Shown piece after piece: positions 55,703-63,972 of a stretch of DNA of 64,000 bases (positions are counted from its first letter, which is position 1; each line of letters opens with the position of its first letter). This stretch comes from a virus. The DNA is taken from IMG/VR virus record IMGVR_UViG_3300008117_000043, positions 1 to 64,000 of that record. One strand, given 5' to 3'. The translations under genes were made by a program, and so were the position numbers. The notes below the pieces were generated by a model. The model saw only the letters and a program-made list of their open reading frames with translations, was not told the DNA's origin and searched no databases.

Positions 55703-56973
55703 ATCGAGAAGAATTTTTAAATAGATTTTCTCCAGGTACACATCCAACAATGTGTCCTTTGTTATTCAATCATTTTAGTACAGAAACTAAAGGACAAATA
55801 AAATTTTGTTGCGAAGCAAAGTATAATCCTGACATAGAAAAAGTTGACGGTAAGTCTACAAAGATTATAGAAATTTTTAATAATTCATACTACAACGAAT
55901 CTAGAAAACGGATGATAAATGGAGAAAAACTTTCAGAATGTGAATCTTGTTGGATCAAAGAAAAACAAGGATTAGTTTCTAAACGATTAGAAGAGTGGAA
56001 TGTCTTTCAACAAAATTATGATACTTCATTACCTGAAGATTTTTCTAATTGGGAAAAGTTTGATACAAAGTTAGTACCCAGCTATTATAATTTGCAAGTA
56101 GCTAAAACTTGTAACTATGCTTGCATTATGTGTTCTACAGATTGGTCTTCTTTAATTACTTCTATAGGGCAAAAAATGGGAGAAGAAAAAAAGACAATGT
56201 TGTTAAATCAACGATGGTGGTCTAATAATCCAGGAGAAGAACAATTAGATAAAAGTGAAACTTTTTGGGAAGGGCTTAAAGACATTGCAAATAAGTTAGA
56301 GCATCTGTATGTTACAGGCGGCGAACCTTTTATTATTAAACCTCTTTGGAACTTTATAACCTTTCTTGTTGAGCAAGGTTACTCATCAAACATTGTATTC
56401 TGGTGTAATACAAATACGTCTCAGTTTAGCGAATACCAATTAAATCTTCTTAAAAGTTTTAAAAGTGTAGAATTAAATTTAAGTATTGATGCGTATGGCG
56501 AATTGAATGAATATTTAAGAACGAGTTCAGATTGGAATAATATTGAAAAAAATGTTAACTTAGCGGTCAAACATGTAGACGATAATTTCCAACTTACTTT
56601 AGTACCTGTAGTCAGCGGGTTAAATGTAAGATATTTAGATAATTTAATTTATTGGTGGAAAAAAACACTTGGAGATAAAAGATGTGTAATTAAACCAATT
56701 ATACTCACTTGGCCACGATCAATGTCTATTAATGTTCTTCCAAAAAAATATATTATGAAGTCAAAACAATCTTTAATTAATGTTATTAACGATTGTAATT
56801 TAGATTATAAATCAGACTTTCAAAATGTTTTTGATTTATTAGACAATCACGATTTTAGTACAAGAGCAAATAATAAGTTAAAAGAAGAATTTCTGTATTT
56901 TCAAGAAGCAGTAAATAAAGATTATTTAAAACAATTTAGTTATCTATTTGAACAAGATGATATACCACTATAA
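55699..56973 (+). CDS. Radical SAM protein, twitch type
   Basis: This 424-residue protein has the radical SAM motif CNYACIMC with Cys138, 142 and 145. A GGEP element (YVTGGEPFIIKP) near residue 212 binds the SAM amino group. Upstream cysteines Cys19, Cys37/38 and Cys81/84 are placed for an auxiliary cluster at the N-terminus, typical of N-terminal twitch-domain proteins. It likely starts a radical reaction on an unknown, possibly nucleotide-, sugar- or peptide-linked substrate. It is the first of three radical SAM genes in a row. Confidence 0.72.
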   Translation: MNREEFLNRFSPGTHPTMCPLLFNHFSTETKGQIKFCCEAKYNPDIEKVDGKSTKIIEIFNNSYYNESRKRMINGEKLSECESCWIKEKQGLVSKRLEEWNVFQQNYDTSLPEDFSNWEKFDTKLVPSYYNLQVAKTCNYACIMCSTDWSSLITSIGQKMGEEKKTMLLNQRWWSNNPGEEQLDKSETFWEGLKDIANKLEHLYVTGGEPFIIKPLWNFITFLVEQGYSSNIVFWCNTNTSQFSEYQLNLLKSFKSVELNLSIDAYGELNEYLRTSSDWNNIEKNVNLAVKHVDDNFQLTLVPVVSGLNVRYLDNLIYWWKKTLGDKRCVIKPIILTWPRSMSINVLPKKYIMKSKQSLINVINDCNLDYKSDFQNVFDLLDNHDFSTRANNKLKEEFLYFQEAVNKDYLKQFSYLFEQDDIPL

Positions 56974-58135
56974 CGACATTAGAACTGTACACTTAGAAGT
57001 TACAGATAGCTGTAACGCAGCCTGCCCAATGTGTGCTAGAAACATTAACGGTGGCGAAGACAATCCTCAGTTACCAAACACAGAATTACATCTTGATGAT
57101 GTTAAAAGAATATTTACAGTTGAGTTTATACAGCAATTAGACAGACTATATATGTGTGGCAATTATGGAGATCCTATTGCTGCTAGAGATACTTTAGAAA
57201 TATTTGAATATTTTAGACAATCTAATCCTAAAATGAATTTAAGTATGCACACCAACGGCAGTGCGAAGAAACCGGATTGGTGGGCACGTCTTGCTCAAGT
57301 TATGGGAAAAAATTCTAATGTAGTGTTTAGTTTAGACGGATTAGAAGATACTAATCATCTGTACAGACAAAATACTATATGGTCTAAAATTATGGAAAAT
57401 GCTCAGGCTTTTATAAATGCTGGCGGCAGGGCAAGATGGGATTATATTGTATTTGAACACAACGAACATCAGGTCGACGAGGCCAGAGCATTAAGTGGGA
57501 AAATGGGGTTTGAAAAGTTTCAATTTAAAAAATCAGCAAGATTTTTCAGCAATGCCTCGGGCGCAACAAAAGACACTCATCAAGCGGCCAATCGTAAAGG
57601 ACAAGCAACTACTCTTTTAAAACCTCCTACTGATGACAAGTATAAAAATACAGCATTAGCAGAATTAAGTAAAATTGATAAAAAACTAGAAGATACTATT
57701 TCTTTTGTTCCAAGTAAAGCAGAAGAAGCATTCATTGTGCAAAGTAAACAAAAATTTCATATTGATCCCTCTAAGAAAAAACCAATGGAGAAGTATTGGG
57801 ACGAAGTTCCAATAAAATGTAAAGTAGCAGAAGAAAAAAGTCTTTATGTTTCAGCTGAAGGTATTGTTCAACCTTGTTGTTGGACCGCCGGACAAATGTA
57901 TGTTTGGTATTGGTTACCAGAAGGCGGCCAAATTTGGCAAGCAATTAATAAAGTAGGAAAAGAAAATTTAAATGCCAAAAATCACAGTTTAGAATCAATC
58001 GTAAATGGATTATATTTTCAAGATATTGTTCCTAATAGTTGGACCAAATCTAGTTGTGCTGACGGGAAATTACAAATCTGTGCCAAAACATGTGGTGTAA
58101 AAAACGATATGTTCAGTAACCAATTTGCCAATTAA
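56957..58135 (+). CDS. Radical SAM protein with SPASM-like C-terminus
   Basis: This protein of about 392 residues has the motif CNAACPMC (Cys19, 23 and 26) in HLEVTDSCNAACPMCARNIN, followed by MCGNYGDPIAARDTLEIF, a variant of the SAM-binding part. C-terminal cysteines (CKVAEEKSLYVSAEGIVQPC and then C-W, plus a later CAKTC) form a SPASM-like auxiliary cluster domain. I choose ATG 56957 over TTG 56948. SPASM enzymes often modify peptides or sugars. It overlaps the preceding gene by 17 bases. Confidence 0.75.
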   Translation: MIYHYNDIRTVHLEVTDSCNAACPMCARNINGGEDNPQLPNTELHLDDVKRIFTVEFIQQLDRLYMCGNYGDPIAARDTLEIFEYFRQSNPKMNLSMHTNGSAKKPDWWARLAQVMGKNSNVVFSLDGLEDTNHLYRQNTIWSKIMENAQAFINAGGRARWDYIVFEHNEHQVDEARALSGKMGFEKFQFKKSARFFSNASGATKDTHQAANRKGQATTLLKPPTDDKYKNTALAELSKIDKKLEDTISFVPSKAEEAFIVQSKQKFHIDPSKKKPMEKYWDEVPIKCKVAEEKSLYVSAEGIVQPCCWTAGQMYVWYWLPEGGQIWQAINKVGKENLNAKNHSLESIVNGLYFQDIVPNSWTKSSCADGKLQICAKTCGVKNDMFSNQFAN

Positions 58136-58155
58136 CATAATAACTAAATATTTCC

Positions 58156-59562
58156 ATGACACAAAAATATCCATCAGACACATTTTGTATTCTTCCTTGG
58201 ATACATTTAAGTACAAGACCTGACGGTAGTATGAGAGTATGTTGCACTGCTAATGCTAGCGGTGTTGGATCTACAAATGCTGAAACCGGGGGTCATGTCG
58301 GAATGTTGAAGACAGAAGAAGGTAAACCAGCTAACTTAAATGTTAGCGATTTCCAATCAAGCTGGAACAGCACTTACATGAAAAATGTAAGAAAAATTAT
58401 GTTAGATAATGGACAGCCAGAAAGCTGTTCAAAATGTTATAAAGAAGAAGAATCTGGTCATGTAAGCAAAAGACAATGGGAAACTAACTATTGGGCTCAG
58501 CGTGTGGACATCGATCAGTTAATTGCACAGACAACAGATGATGGACAAGTCCCTCCTAATTTAAAATATATTGATCTTAGATTCGGATCTAAATGTCAAT
58601 TAGCCTGTGTAATGTGCAGTCCGCATGATAGTAGTAATTGGATTCCAGAATGGAATAAGATCCATCCTACTATACAGAATAGAGAATTAAGCAAGACCAT
58701 GGCATGGGAAAACAAGGGCAGTGTTAACGGCTCAAGTTTTAATTGGCATAAAAATAATCCTCTTTTTTGGCAGCAATTCTATGAACAAATCCCGAATATG
58801 CAACAGCTTTATTTTGCAGGTGGCGAGCCATTAATCATAGAAGAACATTACGAAATTTTAGAAGAATGTATAAAGCAAGGACATGCTAAGAATTTAGAAC
58901 TTCGTTATAACAGTAACGGAGTCGAATGGCGAGAAGATTTATTTGAGTTATGGAAAGAATTTAAACTTGTTCGATTCCATTATAGTGTTGATGCAATAGG
59001 TGAAAAGAATGCCTATATTAGATATCCTAGTAAATGGGAACGTACAGAAGAAGTATTTAAGATTCTAGATACACAAACATCTGACAACGTAGAAATTACA
59101 GTTGCATGTGCAGTACAGGCATTGAACATTTATTATATTCCAGAATTTATCAAATGGAAATTACAACAGAACTATAAAAAGATTAACATGTGGCCATTTG
59201 GTGCAGGTGGAATTAATCATCATTTTGTATATTGGCCACCACACCTAAATGTCAAGATCTTACCTCAATGGTTTAAAGACAAATGCGAACAACACTATGA
59301 GGAATTTATACCATGGTGGATAGAAAACTGGGAACTAGGTGTTCCTGAATGGCATAAAGGTAAGGTAACAAAAGAACAGTGGCTTAACGCCGAGTATGGT
59401 ATCAAAAGATTGCGCGGCATGATTAAATTTATGAAATCAGAAGATTGGACTAACCGATTACCTGAAACAACAGAATATTTAAAAGCACTTGATACACATA
59501 GAGGTTTAAATTTTGAAGAAATTTTTCCAGAAATGACAGGAGTATTTTATGGAGTACACTAA
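58156..59562 (+). CDS. Radical SAM protein, twitch type, second
   Basis: This 468-residue protein resembles the first radical SAM gene: N-terminal cysteines at 11, 29/30 and 91/94, then CQLACVMC with Cys147, 151 and 154, and FAGGEPLIIEEHYEI near 222. It starts CILPWIHLSTRPDGSMRVCC, a signature of twitch-domain radical SAM proteins. Its gene is 20 bases from the preceding one and overlaps the next by 14 bases. A CTAAATAT box just upstream is too close to the ATG to call a promoter. Confidence 0.78.
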   Translation: MTQKYPSDTFCILPWIHLSTRPDGSMRVCCTANASGVGSTNAETGGHVGMLKTEEGKPANLNVSDFQSSWNSTYMKNVRKIMLDNGQPESCSKCYKEEESGHVSKRQWETNYWAQRVDIDQLIAQTTDDGQVPPNLKYIDLRFGSKCQLACVMCSPHDSSNWIPEWNKIHPTIQNRELSKTMAWENKGSVNGSSFNWHKNNPLFWQQFYEQIPNMQQLYFAGGEPLIIEEHYEILEECIKQGHAKNLELRYNSNGVEWREDLFELWKEFKLVRFHYSVDAIGEKNAYIRYPSKWERTEEVFKILDTQTSDNVEITVACAVQALNIYYIPEFIKWKLQQNYKKINMWPFGAGGINHHFVYWPPHLNVKILPQWFKDKCEQHYEEFIPWWIENWELGVPEWHKGKVTKEQWLNAEYGIKRLRGMIKFMKSEDWTNRLPETTEYLKALDTHRGLNFEEIFPEMTGVFYGVH

Positions 59563-60451
59563 AGGTTTAAGAAGGGAGCATTATATGCTTCCAATGGATC
59601 ATCCTATAGCAGTTGAAAATATGCGTAGGCATATTAGCCGAGCATCAAAATCTGAAGATGCAATGTTTTCAAAAGAAGAATTAGATTGGATTTGGAAATT
59701 TGCATTTGCCGGAGGCAAAGAAGTTAGAATGAATAAAAACGGAACTGTGTTAGTAGCAGGACAGTTACATGAAGTTTATTTAAAATTTAAAGATAGAATC
59801 GATCAGTGTTTAGGTATACCTGCTGAAAAAAGTCCACAAGTGGGCGGTAATTATTTTATTACTCCCCAACAATATGGATTACATAATGATAGTATAAGGC
59901 CTGAAGATTTTACAACTACATTTGATAAAGTCCCGTTGAATCACGAACAACGAAAATACACTTGTTGGAAAAATTGGTTGTTACCTTTATGGATAGGAAC
60001 ACATCTTAATGAAGAAGATGGTGGACAAATTGTATTCTTCGATCAGCGACATATTGACTGGGCGCATGTTTATAATGGTGGCGGTCTAGTTCCTAATATT
60101 GCTAGTGTGTATAAAATTACCACTGATTACACTGAACTTCAATTCTATGACGGTCAAGGAACTGCTGTTCCTAAAGAAAACAATGCAACACCTTTTGATA
60201 AATCTGTTTTTGAGCAGGTAATGAATACTCCGTATGAAAGATTAAAAGGTTTAAGTGCTGAAACTATTTTAGATTGGGAACCAGGTAAACCTATGTGGTT
60301 CGATGCAGTACAGTTGCATAATACTAATGAAGGTACTAAGAGCAAAGGTAAAAAATTATGGAACGCTAAGATGGGTTTATTACTAACTTTCTTAGTTGAA
60401 CTCGATGATGATTTACTTATAGAGTGGCGAAAAGAACAAGCTAAGATGTAA
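59549..60451 (+). CDS. Putative 2-oxoglutarate/Fe(II) oxygenase
   Basis: This 300-residue protein has a candidate facial triad HND at residues 112-114 (HxD) and His257 in WFDAVQLHNTNEGTKSKGKK, followed by Lys-rich residues that could bind 2-oxoglutarate. A GGQIVFFDQRHIDW strand lies between. The fold is inferred by motif spacing, and the exact 2OG anchor is unclear. AGGAG stands six bases before ATG 59549; ATG 59585 with GGGAG is an alternative giving a 12-residue shorter protein. It closes the plus-strand operon and converges with a minus-strand gene. Confidence 0.55.
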   Translation: MEYTKGLRREHYMLPMDHPIAVENMRRHISRASKSEDAMFSKEELDWIWKFAFAGGKEVRMNKNGTVLVAGQLHEVYLKFKDRIDQCLGIPAEKSPQVGGNYFITPQQYGLHNDSIRPEDFTTTFDKVPLNHEQRKYTCWKNWLLPLWIGTHLNEEDGGQIVFFDQRHIDWAHVYNGGGLVPNIASVYKITTDYTELQFYDGQGTAVPKENNATPFDKSVFEQVMNTPYERLKGLSAETILDWEPGKPMWFDAVQLHNTNEGTKSKGKKLWNAKMGLLLTFLVELDDDLLIEWRKEQAKM

Positions 60452-61159
60452 TTATAGATAGGGTAGTAGTCTAGGAACAATTAATTCTTCGGCTACTATC
60501 CTATTTCCTTGACTACTTAAATGGTGTCCGTCGTCTACAATATAAGAATTAAAATTGTCACCTAATTGTGTTTCAACATCAAAATCAAGTAGATCAGTTG
60601 TGTGAGCCTGAAAGATATTATTATGTTTTTCCCACCAGATATTCCGATGACTATAGATTATGTAAGGAGTATTAGATTTTTCTAATATTTTTTTAATCGA
60701 ACATATTTGACCAAAGTATAAACTTTGATCATCCCAGTCGTAAGAGTAACTAAGTTTAGCAGCCATTCGATAATCTCTGTTATGTTTATGCCAGAATTGA
60801 TCTATAGCTTTTCCGTAATTTGGATTCCAGAACACAAAACTTTTTCTTAAAGAAACATCACACTTATAAATGTTTGGATGAGAAACAGTAGGAGTCCAGT
60901 CTAAATTATAATGACCAGTTCTTATATGATGTCTACTGTCAGAAGTAACTTGAAATATAATAAAATCGTAGCCTTTACCTATCTCTGATTTTAGTACTTC
61001 AAATTGTGTTCCAAGATCGCAACCACCATGGGATGCACTGTAATAGAGAACATCAACATTTTTCTCTTTTAATACTTCGACTGTATTTTCAGGTACTCCT
61101 TTTTGTCCTTCGTGATTAAATTGACTCCAACTGCACCCTAAATGTAATATTTTTTTCAT
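60452..61159 (-). CDS. SGNH-hydrolase-like protein, copy A
   Basis: This 235-residue protein starts KKILHLGCSWSQFNHEGQKG, a GxSxS-type SGNH block I with Ser10 as the likely nucleophile. Block II-like GGCDLGTQ is near residue 45. Its C-terminal VDDGHHLSSQGNRIVAEEL carries a D-x-G-x-H acid-base pair (Asp209, His213). It would remove or add acyl groups on a glycan or small molecule. The Asn block is not clear. It overlaps the second copy by four bases. Confidence 0.6.
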   Translation of the reverse strand: MKKILHLGCSWSQFNHEGQKGVPENTVEVLKEKNVDVLYYSASHGGCDLGTQFEVLKSEIGKGYDFIIFQVTSDSRHHIRTGHYNLDWTPTVSHPNIYKCDVSLRKSFVFWNPNYGKAIDQFWHKHNRDYRMAAKLSYSYDWDDQSLYFGQICSIKKILEKSNTPYIIYSHRNIWWEKHNNIFQAHTTDLLDFDVETQLGDNFNSYIVDDGHHLSSQGNRIVAEELIVPRLLPYL

Positions 61160-61890
61160 TTTAATTTTTCAATAATTTTTGGTATTAAAACATTTTCAGC
61201 TATATATCTGTCACCGTTGGGCGACATATGAAATCCTCTGTCGATGGCAAATTTCTTAAAAGTTTCAATACCAATGTACTCGTTAACACAAAAGTCTAGT
61301 TCGTCGTATATTTCTTTAAGTACTAATTGAGATATCCGAGTTTTATCTACCATTTGTTTCGAATCGTGTGCATATATTAAAAACGGAATATTTCTTTTTT
61401 TAAGTAAATTTTTAATTGTTACTATTCTACTTAAAAAAATACTTTCCCAATTAAAGTCGCCCGCATTTAAAAGTTTGGCCATTTTTAAATATGTTCCTTT
61501 ATTCGACAGATAAGGCCAATGTTGATTAATAATTTCTTTATGCAGCGGCATCCAAAAAATATAGTTTTTAATAAGCCAGTTTCGACATTGTACAATATTA
61601 GGATGACTATCTTCTTTTTCCCATACAATATCAGAGTCTAATAGTTGACAATGAAATCTGTCAAATGTAGTTACTTCAAATAAAACAAAATCAATTTTTT
61701 CTTTACCGTTTAAAATGTTTAATAAAATTTCAAATTGAACACCTAATCCACAACCGCCCATAGCTGTTGAATAATAGTTTACATCAATACCTCGATTAAT
61801 AAGGCCTTCTGTTACAAAAAATGGTAAGCTATGATTAGGTACACCATTTACTTCACTCCAACTACTTCCAAGATGCAATATATTCTTCAT
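61156..61890 (-). CDS. SGNH-hydrolase-like protein, copy B
   Basis: This 244-residue protein is paralogous to its neighbour: KNILHLGSSWSEVNGVPNHS with Ser9/10, GGCGLGVQFEILLNIL near 45, and FAIDRGFHMSPNGDRYIAEN with Asp217 and His221. Overall identity is limited outside these blocks, so it is an old duplication or separate acquisition. It overlaps the hydroxylase gene by 29 bases. Function is probably esterase or acyltransferase on a sugar, inferred. Confidence 0.6.
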   Translation of the reverse strand: MKNILHLGSSWSEVNGVPNHSLPFFVTEGLINRGIDVNYYSTAMGGCGLGVQFEILLNILNGKEKIDFVLFEVTTFDRFHCQLLDSDIVWEKEDSHPNIVQCRNWLIKNYIFWMPLHKEIINQHWPYLSNKGTYLKMAKLLNAGDFNWESIFLSRIVTIKNLLKKRNIPFLIYAHDSKQMVDKTRISQLVLKEIYDELDFCVNEYIGIETFKKFAIDRGFHMSPNGDRYIAENVLIPKIIEKLK

Positions 61891-62602
61891 ATGTTTTTTT
61901 ATAACTTTCTATAACTAAATTTCTGTACTCTTTATATTGTTGAACTGGCCATCCATGTACAATAATATGTATTCTGGGAGTTTTACTATTGTTCCAAACA
62001 GCATGATTCGTGCTTATATCTATTAATCTAACATCTCCAGATTTCCATGGTATAACTCCGTAGTTTTCCATACCAAATTCGCAACCAACTGGATTATTTA
62101 ACGCTATATTAATTGCTTGTAACTTTCTTTTATTGTTATCTCTATGAGGCATAATGTAGCCATCTGGTTCTAAAAGCATAAATCGTACCCTGAGAAATTT
62201 ATCTAAAGGCCAACAACTTTTTAACCACATAGTTGTTATAGGACATTTGTCGGCTATCTCAGTCCAATGATAGTCGGGAAGATCTTTTAAATTTTCGTAT
62301 TGTTCGTCACCTTGAGTAATATGTTTTCCTCGTCCGTGAATAACAAGACTTTTCCACCCTCTGTGATCTTCGCCTTCGTCTCGATGAGAATAAAATTCGT
62401 CAAGAAGAATTTCAGCTTCTTGATACATCTGTTCATGGGGAATCTCAACATTTAATCTAAGAGTTCTTAAGTTTGATTCTTCAATAATCCATTTTAACTG
62501 AGCATCTAAATTTAGATGTTTTGGTATCTCAGTTAAATTATGATAATGATTTTCTTCTTTCCTTTTCTCGAAGAATTCCGAGATATTCAGTGTAGTATTC
62601 AT
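61862..62602 (-). CDS. Aspartyl/asparaginyl beta-hydroxylase-like oxygenase
   Basis: This 246-residue protein fits the Asp/Asn beta-hydroxylase family (2-oxoglutarate/Fe(II)): HRD at residues 153-155 (YIMPHRDNNKRKLQAINIAL), His200 (STNHAVW) and Arg210 (TPRIHIIVHG). The conserved GDVRLID stretch precedes the distal His. It would hydroxylate a residue or a small substrate. It starts 65 bases inside the 3' end of the upstream gene; GGAG lies 11 bases before its ATG, supporting that start. Confidence 0.75.
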   Translation of the reverse strand: MNTTLNISEFFEKRKEENHYHNLTEIPKHLNLDAQLKWIIEESNLRTLRLNVEIPHEQMYQEAEILLDEFYSHRDEGEDHRGWKSLVIHGRGKHITQGDEQYENLKDLPDYHWTEIADKCPITTMWLKSCWPLDKFLRVRFMLLEPDGYIMPHRDNNKRKLQAINIALNNPVGCEFGMENYGVIPWKSGDVRLIDISTNHAVWNNSKTPRIHIIVHGWPVQQYKEYRNLVIESYKKTYEEYIASWK

Positions 62603-63890
62603 ATAATTTTTGTCTCCAAGGAAAGTTGAATTCTGTATCAGGATCTAAACTAACATCTTTAACATGCATTAACGCATATCCTCTTGTCGATGCTTCGCTA
62701 GTAGGTAACATTCCTAAAAAATAACTATCATTTTTTGCTAGTCTTTCTGCACTAGCTAATGTTTTTAACATTAAATTAAAATGAATTTGACTGTACAAGT
62801 ATGCTGTTTTCCTATAAGACAGAATATTGCTAAACGCATACAATGTATTACCATTCATCCTATTAATTAAATCTTCTATTTCAAAGAAGCTTTCTTTGAA
62901 ATAGTTACAATTCAGTTCTAGTAATCTAAACTGCATTTCGGAATAAGGTTCTACAAGCCCGTTTAAAAATTCTTGTTCTGATTTTCTAATAGACTCTTGA
63001 TTGCTAACTTGAAGATTGTACCCGCTAGAAAAACATAGTTGGTCATAATCTTTTCCGATATAATTGTCTAAAACATTTTTTGTAAAATTGATTGCAGATT
63101 GACTAATATCTCTAAAATCTACAGTAGTAGCATTAGGGCACTTGTCAATAATCTGTAAGGCTTGTAGTCCGTTTGCGGGAGTTACAATTCTTTTAATTTG
63201 CGGGAGTTCAAATTTTACAATTGGTTCATTTGTACAATTAAAGATAGTGTCGTCAAACGTACATTCTATACGTAGATAAGATCCGTACTTTAAAACTAGA
63301 TCATCGTATAGGTAAAACTTATGCTTTCTTTCTTCTGAAGTCCACGGCCTAATTTTAAATCCGTGTTCTAACAATTTACTAATAATTAATCCGCCTGGCT
63401 TTATCTTTTTATAGGTCTTTGTTCCATCACCTTTATCAACTGATAAAGGAGTGTGGTGATCATGAAAATTGTTCTCGCTCCTACTGATATTTGTACATGT
63501 TTGCTCTCCAGGAGAATTATACATAGGAGATCCGGATTGTTTCCAATCTTTAACATCTAATATAAAACATTGATTGTGTAGTTCGTAGTATTCTTCACCT
63601 TTGTCTAAAAGATGTCCAATTAGAGAATACTCTGGATTTTTAGAAACTAACTGTGCTAACCATATTGGATCAAATGTGTTTCCTGGTCTTGTAAAAATGA
63701 CTTTAGGAGCTGTTTCTGTTTGTAAACTTTTAAATGCATCGTCGTAAGATAAAAAGTATTTGTAAAGCATGTCGTGCCTTACAGATGCTTCTAGAAGATT
63801 ATAACCAATTTCCTGACCTAAGGTGTCTTTATAATCCTTGTTATCATCAACAATGTATATGATGTATGTATTTTTAACTAGTTTTCTCAT
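62538..63890 (-). CDS. Unknown 450-residue protein, possible methyltransferase-like core
   Basis: This protein begins with a Rossmann-like pattern (NTYIIYIVDDNKDYKDTLGQ) and has a Cys/His-bearing middle (GEQTCTNISRSENNFHDHHT). Near residues 245-285, IKRIVTPANGLQALQIIDKC and ATTVDFRDISQSAINFTKNV resemble a class I methyltransferase nucleotide-binding core, and the C-terminal half is helical. The match is weak, so no activity is claimed. It is first in a minus-strand operon behind an exact TATAAATA box. Confidence 0.5.
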   Translation of the reverse strand: MRKLVKNTYIIYIVDDNKDYKDTLGQEIGYNLLEASVRHDMLYKYFLSYDDAFKSLQTETAPKVIFTRPGNTFDPIWLAQLVSKNPEYSLIGHLLDKGEEYYELHNQCFILDVKDWKQSGSPMYNSPGEQTCTNISRSENNFHDHHTPLSVDKGDGTKTYKKIKPGGLIISKLLEHGFKIRPWTSEERKHKFYLYDDLVLKYGSYLRIECTFDDTIFNCTNEPIVKFELPQIKRIVTPANGLQALQIIDKCPNATTVDFRDISQSAINFTKNVLDNYIGKDYDQLCFSSGYNLQVSNQESIRKSEQEFLNGLVEPYSEMQFRLLELNCNYFKESFFEIEDLINRMNGNTLYAFSNILSYRKTAYLYSQIHFNLMLKTLASAERLAKNDSYFLGMLPTSEASTRGYALMHVKDVSLDPDTEFNFPWRQKLYEYYTEYLGILREKERRKSLS

Positions 63891-63930
63891 GGGTTCTTCA
63901 AATTATGTTGGCTAGTTTTTACTAGCTAAA

Positions 63931-63938
63931 TATTTATA
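63931..63938 (-). promoter_or_regulatory. T4 late promoter, exact TATAAATA
   Basis: On the minus strand TATAAATA matches the late consensus exactly and lies about 41 bases before the ATG at 63890. A small hairpin GCTAGT/ACTAGC (63911-63926) lies between. This should make the 450-residue protein, hydroxylase and SGNH pair late genes. A weaker CTAAATAT (63926-63933) reads the other way toward the epimerase-like gene. Confidence 0.65.
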
Positions 63939-63972
63939 TGCTACTATTTCAAAGTAAAAATAAGAGGAAGAT

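Noticed and set aside
58144-58151. CTAAATAT late promoter before the third radical SAM gene
   Set aside because: Initiation would fall at the ATG itself. The gene is in a tight operon and needs no own promoter, so it was not listed.
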